Source: Oscillospiraceae bacterium
GTDB taxonomy: Bacteria > Bacillota_A > Clostridia > Oscillospirales > Oscillospiraceae
Direction of reading: 5' to 3'
Length of the DNA stretch: 48,835 nucleotides
NCBI GenBank assembly: GCA_021771675.1
Contig: JAETOP010000014.1
Location: forward strand, 1-48,835
The notes beneath the pieces are model-generated. The model was not told where the DNA came from. It searched no databases and saw only the letters and a list, made by a program, of their open reading frames with translations. Positions 1 through 7,764 of the stretch are shown here, in pieces. The stretch's first letter is position 1, and every line of letters starts with the position of its first letter. The position numbers and the translations under genes are program-made.

Positions 1-692
1 AGCCGCTGTTTCCCCTCGTTCAGCGCGGAGCGGTCAATCACCTCCTGATAGGCCGCCATCTGCTCCCGGATATTGAGTTGGGGATAGGCAAACACCCGAT
101 GCTCCAGGGGAATGTCCTCTATGCTGTGGTAATGCTCCACAAAGGAGCCGTGGTTGCACATGACATAGCCGCCGGGGGCAAAGTGGCCGCCCTCGTTGAT
201 CCGCACGTCCCGCCCGTATGCCTCGTAGTCGATGTAGTCAATCAAATGCTCCGGCACTTGGACAGCTTCAAACTCCTGGATATACAGGCGGCCCAGGGCC
301 TCCTCGCTGTCAACATCAGGGTAAAAATCGTAGCTGTCCAGATTTTGCGTCAGGTTGATTAAATCCTTGACGCTCCCGGTGTATTCGCCGCTGTCCATCA
401 CGGCCTCCAGCTTTGCCAGCTCGTCATCGTCCATGCCGGACAGCAGGTGGGCCAGGTGGTTCAGCTCGTCAATGCTTTCATATTCGCCCAGGTGGTCGTA
501 CAGGCCCAGGATGTCGCTCTCAAAGTCGGTGATAAAAATTTCCTCATACCGGACGCCGTCCACCCCGATGCGCTTCAACAGGGCCTGCACCTCCCCGGTG
601 GTAGTGGGGAAGTTCAGCGGCGCACCCGCCAGACGGCCCTCGTTGTACTTCCCCAGGTTGGTTACATAGGCTTCAAGGATTTTGCCCTCCAT
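1..692 (-). CDS. ardA: Antirestriction protein ArdA (3' end cut by window edge)
   Basis: ArdA proteins mimic B-form DNA and inhibit type I restriction enzymes, protecting an incoming element during establishment. About 230 codons are open here and run off the window at base 1. The protein starts MEGKILEAYVTNLGKYNEG and contains the family hallmarks FITDFES, LGEYESIDELNHLA and YIDYEAYGRDV, and it is strongly acidic as expected for a DNA mimic. The ATG at 692 comes one base after the stop of the upstream gene, so the two are probably translationally coupled. The C-terminus is not visible. The family call is confident; function is inferred from the family. Confidence 0.88.
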   Translation of the reverse strand, partial: MEGKILEAYVTNLGKYNEGRLAGAPLNFPTTTGEVQALLKRIGVDGVRYEEIFITDFESDILGLYDHLGEYESIDELNHLAHLLSGMDDDELAKLEAVMDSGEYTGSVKDLINLTQNLDSYDFYPDVDSEEALGRLYIQEFEAVQVPEHLIDYIDYEAYGRDVRINEGGHFAPGGYVMCNHGSFVEHYHSIEDIPLEHRVFAYPQLNIREQMAAYQEVIDRSALNEGKQR

Positions 693-693
693 A

Positions 694-1041
694 TCAGCGC
701 CGCCTGTGGCCCTGGCCCTTGACGGTCAGGATGCCCTCTAACGTGGTGGCGGTGATCCCCAGCCGCTGGGCGGTGGCGATGTCGTTTTTCATTTCCTCGG
801 TGACGGGGCCGCCGCACACCACCAGGACGCGGGAGCGCCGGAGCAGGTCGCGGCCCATGTCGATGCCGCTCTTATGCTCCTCCGGCACAGCGTCATTGAG
901 GAACAGGGGCAGATACAGCGTGGGGCAGATGGGGGAAAAGCCAGCGTCATACACGGCCCGGCAATACTTGGCCGCCTGTTCCGTGATTTCGCAGGGGTCG
1001 CCGCGCCATGCGGCGGTAATGTATGCGAGGGGTCGTTTCAT
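694..1041 (-). CDS. DUF7768-like small protein (nucleoside 2-deoxyribosyltransferase-like fold)
   Basis: A 115-residue protein beginning MKRPLAYITAAWRGD. The start at 1041 is chosen because AGGAGG lies about 10 bases upstream; the longer open frame upstream of it runs through a palindromic non-coding region. The pattern (YITAAWRG near the N-terminus, CPTLYLPLFL in the middle, a hydrophobic strand LVVCGG near residues 73-78) resembles DUF7768/DUF4406-type proteins related to YtoQ and nucleoside deoxyribosyltransferases. These are common in conjugative elements and phages, and their activity is unknown. It lies between parB and ardA and is coupled to ardA. The fold assignment is from memory of the family and is moderate. 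Confidence 0.6.
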   Translation of the reverse strand: MKRPLAYITAAWRGDPCEITEQAAKYCRAVYDAGFSPICPTLYLPLFLNDAVPEEHKSGIDMGRDLLRRSRVLVVCGGPVTEEMKNDIATAQRLGITATTLEGILTVKGQGHRRR

Positions 1042-1098
1042 ATCGGAAAAGCCTCCTTTTTTATGTTCAGTCGGTGGGGAACGGTCAACCCTATCCCC

Positions 1099-1130
1099 CC
1101 GCCCTTTCCCATTCATGGGAAAGGGGGCGG
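1099..1130. repeat. Short GC-rich hairpin
   Basis: An inverted repeat with arms close to CCGCCCTTTCCCAT and ATGGGAAAGGGGGCGG around a tiny TC centre. It lies just upstream (on the minus strand) of the DUF7768-like gene and overlaps the outer end of the longer 1129-1290 palindrome by two bases. No function can be assigned. Confidence 0.6.
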
Positions 1131-1290
1131 CTCTGGAGGATATACCCCCGCCGCGCCGCAGGGGGTAGCACAGCCGGGGCCATCCGTCAAGGGCAAGCCG
1201 CCGCCAGCGGCGGGGCGTTCCGCCCCCTTGACAGCCGTCCCCGCCTGTGCTTTGTGAACGGCGGCGACGGGGGATATACCCACCAGAGCC
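1129..1290. repeat. 162-nt imperfect palindrome (MITE-like or structured RNA)
   Basis: The ends match as GGCTCTGG (1129-1136) and CCAGAGCC (1283-1290). Pairing continues inward through GGATATACCCCCG against CGGGGGATATACC, AGCACAG (1167-1173) against CTGTGCT (1245-1251), and GTCAAGGG (1186-1193) against CCCTTGAC (1225-1232), to a CCGCC/GGCGG apex near 1199-1214. It fills the 419-base gene-free stretch between parB and the next gene, together with a further hairpin at 1365-1391 (CCCCACAAAGTC/GACTTTGCGGGG). Either strand could fold into one long hairpin. Confidence 0.7.
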
Positions 1291-1430
1291 TCGGCATCGC
1301 AAAGTCCGCTCTGCTCCGTTTCCGCCTCCGGCGAAAACTGCGCCCGCTCCCTTGCTCCGCCTCTCCCCACAAAGTCTCCGACTTTGCGGGGTTCCCCATT
1401 TCCTGCGGGGGGACGGGGGACGCGGGGGAC

Positions 1431-1462
1431 GGAAAAACCTCTGGTCAGGCTGGCCAGAGGTT
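1431..1462 (-). terminator. Rho-independent terminator of parB
   Basis: On the minus strand AACCTCTGG and CCAGAGGTT form a 9-bp stem followed directly by a T run. The stem starts within the parB stop codon, so it closes the parB transcript, although read-through to the downstream DUF7768-like and ardA genes is possible. Confidence 0.8.
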
Positions 1463-2828
1463 ACTTTTCCATTTCCACTTTTTTGTCGCCCTTACCCAGC
1501 TCCGGGGGCTGTTTCTCTTTCCACCCGTCCAGCAGGGCCATGATCTGATCCTTCATCTGACGGGGCGTGGCCTCCTTGCCGAAATACTTCTCCAGTTCAG
1601 CGCCGGAAATAATCACAGAAATATCCTCCTTTTTCTTTTCTTCACTCAAAATAGCGTCAATGGCGTCCGGGTTCAGCTTGTTGTCCTTGTCCAGCTCCCG
1701 GAGCCGCTTGGCCTGCCCCTGGGACGGGGAGGACTGCTGGCCCTCAATGGAAACGGCGATGTACTTCTGGTGCTTGGGCCGGATGCGGGAAATTTCCACG
1801 GCGGGGGTGAAAGACAGCTTGCCAGCGTCCATAACCTCTTTCAGTTCGGGAACAAGGTCGTTCAGCCAGAGATACCGCTGGACGGTTTTCACGCTCATGC
1901 CGTTGCGCTGGCCCACGCTTTGCAGGGAGAGCTTGCCCGCCTCGTTATCGTCACCCCGCGCCCCCTGGTGCTTGATAGCTTCATACTGCTGTTGCAGGGC
2001 CGCCGCCTTTTCGCTGGGCAGGAGCTTTTCACGGTGGCGCAGGTTGTCATCCGTCATAGCCAGGACAGCCTCATCGTCCGTCATGTTGCGGACAATACAG
2101 GGCATATTCATAAATCCGGCCAGCTCACTGGCCCGCTGGCGGCGGTGGCCCGCGATAATTTCATAGCCCCCGCCCTCACGGGGACGTACCAGGGCGGGCT
2201 GGTTTACGCCGCCGGAGCGGACGGACTCCACCAGCCCCTGCATTTCCGCATCGTCCCGCACACCAAAGGGATGATCCTTGAACGGGTGGAGGTCGGAGAG
2301 GTTCAGATAGACGATTTCCTCTTTTTCGGCGCGGGTCGCGTCACGGGGCTGGGCAGGTTCAGGCGGCGGGGCCGGGGCCTCCTCCTTGGCAGGGGCAGGG
2401 GGAGCGCCCTTGCCGGGGGCGGCCCGCTTGCCCTTGCCGGGGGCCTTGTCAGCCTTGGCCTTGGGAGCGCGGCCCCGTCCCGGTTTCTTCTCGCCAGCCT
2501 CCGGCGCGGGCCGGTCTGCCTTGGGCGGACGGCCCCGGCGGGACTTCTTCCGCTCCGCTTCAATTTCCTCCAGGGGCCGCTCCCATTCCTGCTTGGTGTA
2601 CTCGGTAACAGAGCCGGCAGCGCCCTGCTCCGGGGGAGCGTCCCCAGGGGCGGGAGCCTCCGGCCCGGTCTTGTCAGCCTCCGCCCGCACGTCCGACAGG
2701 TCGATCACCTTGCCGGAGGGGGCGGGGCCGCCGTCCATGCCGGGGATCACCGCCTGTTCCGTCTGCTCCGGCGCAGGAGGGCCGCCCGGCGCTTCCGGCG
2801 TGGCGTTGGTCTTGGTTTCGTCTGCCAT
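1461..2828 (-). CDS. parB: ParB/RepB/Spo0J-family partition protein with long disordered N-terminus
   Basis: A 455-residue ParB-like protein. Residues 1-165 are low-complexity, rich in Pro, Ala, Lys and Glu, with AT-hook-like cores RRGRPPK (about 97-103) and GRGRAPK (about 117-123). A ParB N-terminal nucleotide-binding domain follows from about 172, with the signature GHRRQR near 227-232 (GERRxR type), then a helix-turn-helix region. The start at 2828 is chosen because AAGGAGG lies at suitable spacing; the frame is open further upstream but without an SD. ParB proteins of integrative elements help maintain the circular form or act as regulators. No parA partner is visible. Downstream is a good terminator; upstream lies the attenuator-like leader at 2905-3236. 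Confidence 0.88.
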   Translation of the reverse strand: MADETKTNATPEAPGGPPAPEQTEQAVIPGMDGGPAPSGKVIDLSDVRAEADKTGPEAPAPGDAPPEQGAAGSVTEYTKQEWERPLEEIEAERKKSRRGRPPKADRPAPEAGEKKPGRGRAPKAKADKAPGKGKRAAPGKGAPPAPAKEEAPAPPPEPAQPRDATRAEKEEIVYLNLSDLHPFKDHPFGVRDDAEMQGLVESVRSGGVNQPALVRPREGGGYEIIAGHRRQRASELAGFMNMPCIVRNMTDDEAVLAMTDDNLRHREKLLPSEKAAALQQQYEAIKHQGARGDDNEAGKLSLQSVGQRNGMSVKTVQRYLWLNDLVPELKEVMDAGKLSFTPAVEISRIRPKHQKYIAVSIEGQQSSPSQGQAKRLRELDKDNKLNPDAIDAILSEEKKKEDISVIISGAELEKYFGKEATPRQMKDQIMALLDGWKEKQPPELGKGDKKVEMEK

Positions 2829-2904
2829 GCTTGCAAATACCTCCTTGTCACGATTGGGGCCGTATACCCAGACGGCCCAGGGTTCAGGGATTTTCCTCCG
2901 CATA

Positions 2905-2943
2905 CAAAAACACCGCCTATTGTCCCGTTAGGCGGTGTTTTGT
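2905..2943 (-). terminator. Hairpin terminator between leader unit and parB
   Basis: AAAACACCGCCT and AGGCGGTGTTTT form a strong stem with a short loop, flanked by A and T runs so that it could work in either direction. On the minus strand it lies after the small ORF region and about 60 bases before the parB SD, so it could limit transcription entering parB. Confidence 0.7.
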
Positions 2944-2994
2944 GTAAGGTTGGTAGCACTTTTTTTGCTTCTTTTCCCTGTATGCCCTTGTCAA
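2917..2994 (-). CDS. Possible 25-residue basic peptide ORF in the leader
   Basis: After the first leader terminator an unusually good SD (AAGGAGG, 3005-3011) is followed after 10 bases by a TTG codon and an open frame of 25 codons, rich in Lys, Arg and Tyr (TRAYREKKQKK near its start). The stop lies inside the second terminator hairpin. An SD with no obvious large gene after it suggests either a second leader peptide or the remnant of a lost gene. Weak evidence; it may not be translated. Confidence 0.25.
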   Translation of the reverse strand: MTRAYREKKQKKCYQPYTKHRLTGQ

Positions 2995-3017
2995 GTGATG
3001 TTTACCTCCTTGCAAAT

Positions 3018-3054
3018 AAAAAAAGGCGCAGGCTCTGAAAATCAGAAAGCCTGC
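3018..3054 (-). terminator. Terminator of the small leader transcript
   Basis: On the minus strand GCAGGCT and AGCCTGC form a stem around a T-rich loop, followed by GCGCC and a run of seven Ts. It lies downstream of the 33-codon ORF and would end a transcript of roughly 180 nt started at the promoter 3208-3236. Confidence 0.8.
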
Positions 3055-3078
3055 ACCGCATTTTCTTCATTTCACGGG

Positions 3079-3180
3079 CTATCCGTGAAAATCCGAGCAC
3101 GACAATGTAGGCCCGTTCCCATACCAAAAAGCAGGAACGAACCGGGCAGCGGGATAGCACTTGCCGATGCAACCGTACAT
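3079..3180 (-). CDS. Putative 33-residue leader peptide or small protein
   Basis: A 33-codon ORF beginning MYGCIGKCYPAAR and ending SDFHG, rich in aromatic residues with three cysteines. GGAGG at 3188-3192 is 7 bases before the ATG at 3180. It has a near-consensus promoter 30 bases upstream and a terminator downstream. The ATG lies within GACAATGTA (3176-3184), which is exactly complementary to TACATTGTC read at 3109-3101, so RNA folding would bury the start codon. I do not recognise the peptide. The arrangement resembles leader peptides of attenuated genes, but it could also be a structured small RNA with a chance ORF. Confidence 0.45.
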   Translation of the reverse strand: MYGCIGKCYPAARFVPAFWYGNGPTLSCSDFHG

Positions 3181-3207
3181 TGTCATACCTCCGTAGAAAT
3201 TTTCTAT

Positions 3208-3236
3208 AGCATAGCACTGGGGTTCGGGTTTGTCAA
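3208..3236 (-). promoter_or_regulatory. Sigma-A promoter of the leader transcript
   Basis: TTGACA (3236-3231), a 17-base spacer and TATGCT (3213-3208) on the minus strand. It points away from gltX towards parB and is the only strong promoter seen upstream of parB. Confidence 0.75.
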
Positions 3237-3268
3237 GTGGAGAGCAGATGGAATTTCCCATTTTTTCA

Positions 3269-3297
3269 TTGATTTCCCACCCTCCGTGTGCTATACT
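3269..3297 (+). promoter_or_regulatory. Promoter of gltX
   Basis: TTGATT (3269-3274), a 17-base spacer and TATACT (3292-3297), ending about 40 bases before the gltX start. It is divergent from the leader promoter at 3208-3236. Confidence 0.7.
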
Positions 3298-3335
3298 CTA
3301 GGAAGAAATTATCAAGAACAAAGAGGTAGACGAAT

Positions 3336-4982
3336 ATGGATTATCAAGCGCTCGCTGAGCTTCTGTTCCCCCACGTCACCATGACGCCGGAGGAACTGGA
3401 AGAAAAATACCCCCCGAGAAGCGTGCCCGAGGGAGCGGTAATCACCCGTATGGCCCCCTCCCCCACCGGCTTTGTCCATCTGGGAAATCTGGTGCAGGGT
3501 CTGACCTCCGAGCGGATGGCCCACCAGAGCGGTGGAGTCCTGTTTCTCCGGGTGGAGGATACCGATGCCAAGCGGGAGGTTCCCGGCGCCGTGGAGGTGC
3601 TGATTGAGACGCTGAAGCACTATGGCATCCATTTTGACGAGGGCGCTGTGATGGACGGGGACAAGGGGGACTATGGCCCCTACCGCCAGCGGCAGCGGGC
3701 AGAAATCTACCATGTCTACGCCAAAAAGCTGGTTCAGCAGGGCATGGCCTATCCTTGCTTCTGCACGGAGGAGGAGCTTTCCGCCATGCGGGAAAAACAG
3801 GAGGCCGCCAAGGAAACCACCGGCTATTACGGCGAGTACGCCATCTGGCGTGACCGCCCTCTGGAGGACATTCGTGCTCAAGTTGAAGCAGGCAAAAGCT
3901 GGGTGCTTCGCTTCCGCTCCACCGAAGATGCCTCCAAGCAGTTCAAATTTAACGATCTGGTCAAGGGCGAGCTCACCGTCACTGAGAACAACATTGATCA
4001 GGTTCTCCTGAAATCCGACGGCATCCCCACCTACCACTTCGCCCATGCGGTGGACGATCACCTGATGCGCACAACCCATGTGGTGCGGGGGGACGAGTGG
4101 CTGCCCAGCCTCCCCTTCCACATTCAGCTGTTTAAGGCATTGGGCTTTAAGCTTCCCAAATACGTCCACATTGGGCCGCTGATGAAGATGGACGGCACCT
4201 CCAAGCGGAAGCTTTCCAAGCGGAAGGACCCGGAGCTTGCCCTGACCTATTACAAGGCGGAGGGCTTCCCTGTCCAGGCGGTTTATGAATACATCATGAC
4301 CCTCTTAAACTCCAACTATGAGGACTGGCGGCGAGCCAATCCCGATGCTCCTGCCACGCAGTTCAAGTTCAGTCCCAAGAAGCTGAATCCCGCCGGGAAC
4401 CTGTTTGACTACGCCAAGCTCTGCGACGTGTCCAAAAATGTGATTGCCAAGATGGATGCCAGCCAGGTCTATGCCCTGCTTCTGGAGTGGGCAAAGGAGT
4501 TTGACCCGGAATTCGCCCAGAAACTGGAAGCAAACCCGGATTTTGCCCAGAAAATTCTCGCCATTGGAAGAGGCGGAAAGAAGCCCCGCAAGGACATTGC
4601 CGTCTGGTCGGAGGCGAAGGCGTATTTGGGCTTCTTCTATGATGAATACCTGGAAGCGCCTGTCTTTGAGGAGAAATTTGACAAGTGCGTCATCCGCAGC
4701 GCCCTCACCAAGTTCCTGGATCGCTTTGACCCCCAGGACGATGCCAACACCTGGTTTGACAAAGTAAAGGACATCACCAGTGACCTGGGCTTCACCACTG
4801 ATATGAAGGCCTACAAGGCAGACCCCGCCGCCTTCCCCGGTACCGTGGCGGATGTATCCACCTTCCTGCGGCTGGCAGTGACCGGAAAGACCAACTCCCC
4901 TGACCTGTACACCGTAATGCAGATTCTGGGCTATGACGCCACCGTCTCCCGCATGCAAAAGGCCCTTGCTCTCCTGTCATAA
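3336..4982 (+). CDS. gltX: Glutamate--tRNA ligase
   Basis: A 548-residue class I glutamyl-tRNA synthetase, which charges tRNA-Glu in the cytoplasm. The HIGH-type motif appears as PSPTGFVHLGN near residues 41-51 and the KMSKS-type motif as KRKLSKRKD near 289-297. It is longer than the usual 480 residues, with about 35 extra residues before the catalytic core and a long C-terminal anticodon-binding part; this form is known in several Clostridia. The ATG at 3336 follows AGAGGTAG. It is a single-gene unit with its own promoter and a terminator at 4987-5022. Whether it also charges tRNA-Gln cannot be told from sequence alone. Confidence 0.96.
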   Translation: MDYQALAELLFPHVTMTPEELEEKYPPRSVPEGAVITRMAPSPTGFVHLGNLVQGLTSERMAHQSGGVLFLRVEDTDAKREVPGAVEVLIETLKHYGIHFDEGAVMDGDKGDYGPYRQRQRAEIYHVYAKKLVQQGMAYPCFCTEEELSAMREKQEAAKETTGYYGEYAIWRDRPLEDIRAQVEAGKSWVLRFRSTEDASKQFKFNDLVKGELTVTENNIDQVLLKSDGIPTYHFAHAVDDHLMRTTHVVRGDEWLPSLPFHIQLFKALGFKLPKYVHIGPLMKMDGTSKRKLSKRKDPELALTYYKAEGFPVQAVYEYIMTLLNSNYEDWRRANPDAPATQFKFSPKKLNPAGNLFDYAKLCDVSKNVIAKMDASQVYALLLEWAKEFDPEFAQKLEANPDFAQKILAIGRGGKKPRKDIAVWSEAKAYLGFFYDEYLEAPVFEEKFDKCVIRSALTKFLDRFDPQDDANTWFDKVKDITSDLGFTTDMKAYKADPAAFPGTVADVSTFLRLAVTGKTNSPDLYTVMQILGYDATVSRMQKALALLS

Positions 4983-4986
4983 TTTT

Positions 4987-5022
4987 TCACCGGCTTTCTG
5001 AGGGGAGCCGGTGACTTTTTCC
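4987..5022 (+). terminator. Terminator of gltX
   Basis: TCACCGGCT and AGCCGGTGA form a 9-bp stem around a short loop and are followed by CTTTTTCC, immediately after the gltX stop codon. Confidence 0.88.
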
Positions 5023-5033
5023 TTCTTCTGTTC

Positions 5034-5062
5034 TTTACAGATTTTCTGCCATATGATATGAT
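5034..5062 (+). promoter_or_regulatory. Promoter of the pullulanase gene
   Basis: TTTACA (5034-5039), a 17-base spacer and TATGAT (5057-5062), about 30 bases before the pulA start. Confidence 0.65.
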
Positions 5063-5093
5063 TCTTCCAGCAACTGAAGAAAGGTAGAGTTCC

Positions 5094-7004
5094 ATGTACC
5101 AAGAATACAGCTCCAATTCCTTTGAACAGAAATTTACCTATGCAGGAACAGACCTGGGAGCCCATTGGAGCGCCCAGAGCACCTTTTTCCGTCTATGGGC
5201 TCCCACGGCCCAATGGGCCCGGATTTGCCTCTACCGCTCCGGCACCCCGGGAGAGGAAGAATCCTTCCAGAACATTCCCATGGCTCCGGGAGAAAAGGGA
5301 ACCTGGACGGCCACTGCCCAGGGCGACCTGAATGGGGTTTACTATACCTATCTGGTAAATGTGGGGGGGCAAACCGTGGAAGCCTGCGACCCCTATGCCG
5401 TAGCCACCGGGGTCAACGGAAAACGTGCCATGATCTGCGACCTGGAAAGCACCAATCCCCAGGGTTGGAAAGAGGACAAGCTGACGGTCGCCTATGAGAA
5501 TTACACCGATTGCGTAATTTATGAGCTTCACATCCGGGATTTGTCCAGCCATTCTTCCTCTGGAATTGTGAACAAGGGAAAATTTCTGGGTCTGACGGAA
5601 ACGGGAACAAAACTGAAATCCGGGCAGCCCACAGGACTGGCCCATATTAAAAATCTTGGCGTCACCCACATTCATCTGATGCCGGTGTACGACTATGGCT
5701 CTGTGGACGAGGCAAATCCTGGGAAGGAATACAACTGGGGCTACGACCCCATGAACTTCAACGTACCGGAGGGCTCCTATGCCACCGACCCCTTTGACGG
5801 CTTTACCCGTATCCGGGAGATGAAGCAGATGGTTCACGCCCTGCACCAAAATAAATTGGGCGTGATTATGGATGTGGTCTACAACCACGTGTATCACACT
5901 CTTGAATTCCCCATGAACCAAATTGTACCCGGATATTTCAGCCGGGAAGACCAATCCGGGATTTTCTCCAACGGCTCCTGCTGCGGCAACGACACCGCTT
6001 CCGAGCGGGCAATGGTTCGCAAATACATTGTAGACTCTGTGAATTTTTGGGTGGATGAGTACCACATTGATGGTTTTCGGTTTGACCTGGTTGGTCTGCT
6101 GGATGTGACTACCATTCAACAGGTCATCTCCACAGTCCGGAAAACGCATCCCCAGGTTATTTTCTACGGAGAAGGATGGGATCTTTTCACCCAAGTGACC
6201 AAATCGAATATTTCTCTGGCTGTTCAGGCAAATGCCTGGCGACTTCCACAGTTTGCCTTCTTCAACGATACCATCCGGGACACCCTCCGGGGCTCCGTTT
6301 TTGATTACCATTTGCCAGGCTATGTATCCGGGGCTCCCGTATCCAAAGAGCAGCTGCTTCGCTGCTTCCAGGGGCGGATGGATTGGAGCTGTGAGCCCAA
6401 TCAGATCGTGAACTATATCTCCTGTCATGACAACCACACCCTCCACGACCGCATCGCCGAGGCCCTTCCCCAGGCGGACGAAGGGGAGATTGCCAGAAGA
6501 AGCCGGCTTGCCGCAGCCTTCAATCTGCTGAGCACAGGCATCCCCTTCTTTGGTGCGGGAGAGGAAATGCTTCGCTCCAAGAAGAATCAGGCGGGCAAGT
6601 ATGTGGGAAACAGCTACCGTTCCTCCGACCGAATCAACGGTCTGAAATGGAACCGCTTGACAGAGCCGGAGGTTCAGAAGACCCTCCAATATTATCAGGG
6701 GTTGCTGGCCCTGCGCAGGGCCCATGCTCTCTTCCGCATGGCGGATTCAGACCAGGTAATCCAGCGGATTACCCTGCTGCCAGACACCCCGGAGGAAATT
6801 GCCGCATTTTCGATAAACGGTGAAAAGGAGTGGATTATTGCCGCTTTCAATCCCACGAACCATTCTGCGGAAATTTCACTGCCCAACGGGAATTGGGGCG
6901 TTTTTGTGGATGCAAGCCAAGCCGGAAACGTCGCTTTCTCCAGAGTTTCCGGAGCGGCGAAAATCGACGCTTTGTCTGCATTTGTTGGAATTTTGGAGAA
7001 GTAG
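5094..7004 (+). CDS. pulA: Type I pullulanase (alpha-1,6 debranching, GH13)
   Basis: A 636-residue glycoside hydrolase family 13 enzyme that cleaves alpha-1,6 branches of pullulan, glycogen and starch fragments. An N-terminal CBM48-like beta domain (about 15-110) is followed by the signature YNWGYDP near residue 217, then the GH13 catalytic barrel: nucleophile Asp in FRFDLVGLLD (about 331), acid/base Glu in YGEGWD (about 360), and the third acidic residue in SCHDNHT (about 445). A small C-terminal beta domain ends the protein. No signal peptide is seen, so it should act on internal glycogen or imported maltodextrins. The start follows AAAGGTAG. It stands alone between gltX and the kinase-like gene. 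Confidence 0.95.
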   Translation: MYQEYSSNSFEQKFTYAGTDLGAHWSAQSTFFRLWAPTAQWARICLYRSGTPGEEESFQNIPMAPGEKGTWTATAQGDLNGVYYTYLVNVGGQTVEACDPYAVATGVNGKRAMICDLESTNPQGWKEDKLTVAYENYTDCVIYELHIRDLSSHSSSGIVNKGKFLGLTETGTKLKSGQPTGLAHIKNLGVTHIHLMPVYDYGSVDEANPGKEYNWGYDPMNFNVPEGSYATDPFDGFTRIREMKQMVHALHQNKLGVIMDVVYNHVYHTLEFPMNQIVPGYFSREDQSGIFSNGSCCGNDTASERAMVRKYIVDSVNFWVDEYHIDGFRFDLVGLLDVTTIQQVISTVRKTHPQVIFYGEGWDLFTQVTKSNISLAVQANAWRLPQFAFFNDTIRDTLRGSVFDYHLPGYVSGAPVSKEQLLRCFQGRMDWSCEPNQIVNYISCHDNHTLHDRIAEALPQADEGEIARRSRLAAAFNLLSTGIPFFGAGEEMLRSKKNQAGKYVGNSYRSSDRINGLKWNRLTEPEVQKTLQYYQGLLALRRAHALFRMADSDQVIQRITLLPDTPEEIAAFSINGEKEWIIAAFNPTNHSAEISLPNGNWGVFVDASQAGNVAFSRVSGAAKIDALSAFVGILEK

Positions 7005-7048
7005 CACCAGAACAAATCAGCAGCCTCACCAATTTAATTGCTTTTCAG

Positions 7049-7077
7049 TTGACATTTTCAGCAAAAGTGACTATAAT
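7049..7077 (+). promoter_or_regulatory. Consensus sigma-A promoter
   Basis: TTGACA (7049-7054), a 17-base spacer and TATAAT (7072-7077), a perfect match to the vegetative consensus, 31 bases before the kinase-like gene start. Confidence 0.88.
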
Positions 7078-7108
7078 AGGAGTAACCACTCAGCAAGGAG
7101 GCAATACT

Positions 7109-7714
7109 ATGGAAAAAAGAATCATTACTATCAGCAGAGAATATGGTGCCGGCGGGCAACCGGTGGGCCACATGATTGCCGAAAAACTGGGTATTCCCTT
7201 TTATGACAAAAAGTTGGTTGAGCATGTGGCAGAGGAATCCGGCTTCGCTCCGAAATTCATCGAGGAGCACGGCGAGCACTCCCCCAGCGGCAGCGTGTTC
7301 TCCTACGCCTTTGCCCCTCAGGGTGTTCCCGGCGTGATGAATGGACTTTCCACTTCGGATTACCTGTGGAATGTGCAGTGTAATGTGATTCTTCAGTTGG
7401 CGGAGAAAGGGCCCTGCGTCATCGTGGGCCGAAACGCCGACTACATTTTGAAGGATCGCAAGGATGTTCTAAACGTCTATCTTCATGCGGACATTCCCTC
7501 CCGAGTGAAAAGAGTTTTGGAAGCCAACCCCAACGAAAAAAATCCCGAGGGTCGGATCGCCACCCGAGATAAACGCCGTCGGCTGAACTACCAGCATTAC
7601 ACCGGCCGAACCTGGGGGCTGTCTCAAAATTATCACATCTGTCTGGATACCAGCGTTCTTGGCTTTGAGCAGTGTGCCGAGATCATCCTGAACGCCGTGA
7701 AAAACAGCAAATAA
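7109..7714 (+). CDS. Cytidylate kinase-like family protein
   Basis: A 201-residue P-loop kinase-like protein. The N-terminus reads MEKRIITISREYGAGG, with the nucleotide-binding loop in the form SREYGAGGQPVG instead of the classical GKGT. The segment CVIVGRNADYIL in the middle and the basic stretch RDKRRRLNYQHYTG near residue 155 (lid-like) are typical of the AAA cytidylate kinase-like family (PF13189). These proteins are common in Firmicutes and their true substrate is unknown; it should not be assumed to be the essential CMP kinase. The ATG at 7109 is preceded by AAGGAGG. A perfect promoter precedes it and a bidirectional terminator follows, so it is transcribed alone. Confidence 0.85.
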   Translation: MEKRIITISREYGAGGQPVGHMIAEKLGIPFYDKKLVEHVAEESGFAPKFIEEHGEHSPSGSVFSYAFAPQGVPGVMNGLSTSDYLWNVQCNVILQLAEKGPCVIVGRNADYILKDRKDVLNVYLHADIPSRVKRVLEANPNEKNPEGRIATRDKRRRLNYQHYTGRTWGLSQNYHICLDTSVLGFEQCAEIILNAVKNSK

Positions 7715-7725
7715 TTGTACATCAA

Positions 7726-7760
7726 ATCGCCGCCCACAGCAGTCTGCCGTGGGCGGCGAT
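7726..7760. terminator. Bidirectional terminator between convergent genes
   Basis: ATCGCCGCCCAC and GTGGGCGGCGAT form a 12-bp perfect stem between the ends of the kinase-like gene (plus) and the DUF4317 gene (minus). Confidence 0.85.
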
Positions 7761-7764
7761 TCTA

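Larger units (their letters stand above)
1..2828. mobile_element. End of an integrative/conjugative-type element (partial)
   Basis: Three minus-strand genes, parB, a DUF7768-like gene and ardA, form a block typical of Tn1549-like conjugative elements of gut Clostridia. They are followed at about 3.3 kb by chromosomal housekeeping genes. No integrase, relaxase or attachment repeat is visible, so the boundary is unknown; it should lie between parB and gltX (2829-3330). The element continues past base 1. The gene content is seen in the sequence; the element type is inferred from known gene neighbourhoods. Confidence 0.65.

Noticed and set aside
1023..3038. 671-codon plus-strand open frame over the parB region
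   Set aside because: Antisense shadow of the GC-rich, Pro/Ala-rich parB; no SD, runs through palindromes and terminators, no family resemblance.
3018..3236. 6S RNA as identity of the short leader transcript
   Set aside because: The pairing leaves a strongly asymmetric interior (28 bases versus 1), unlike the symmetric 6S bubble.
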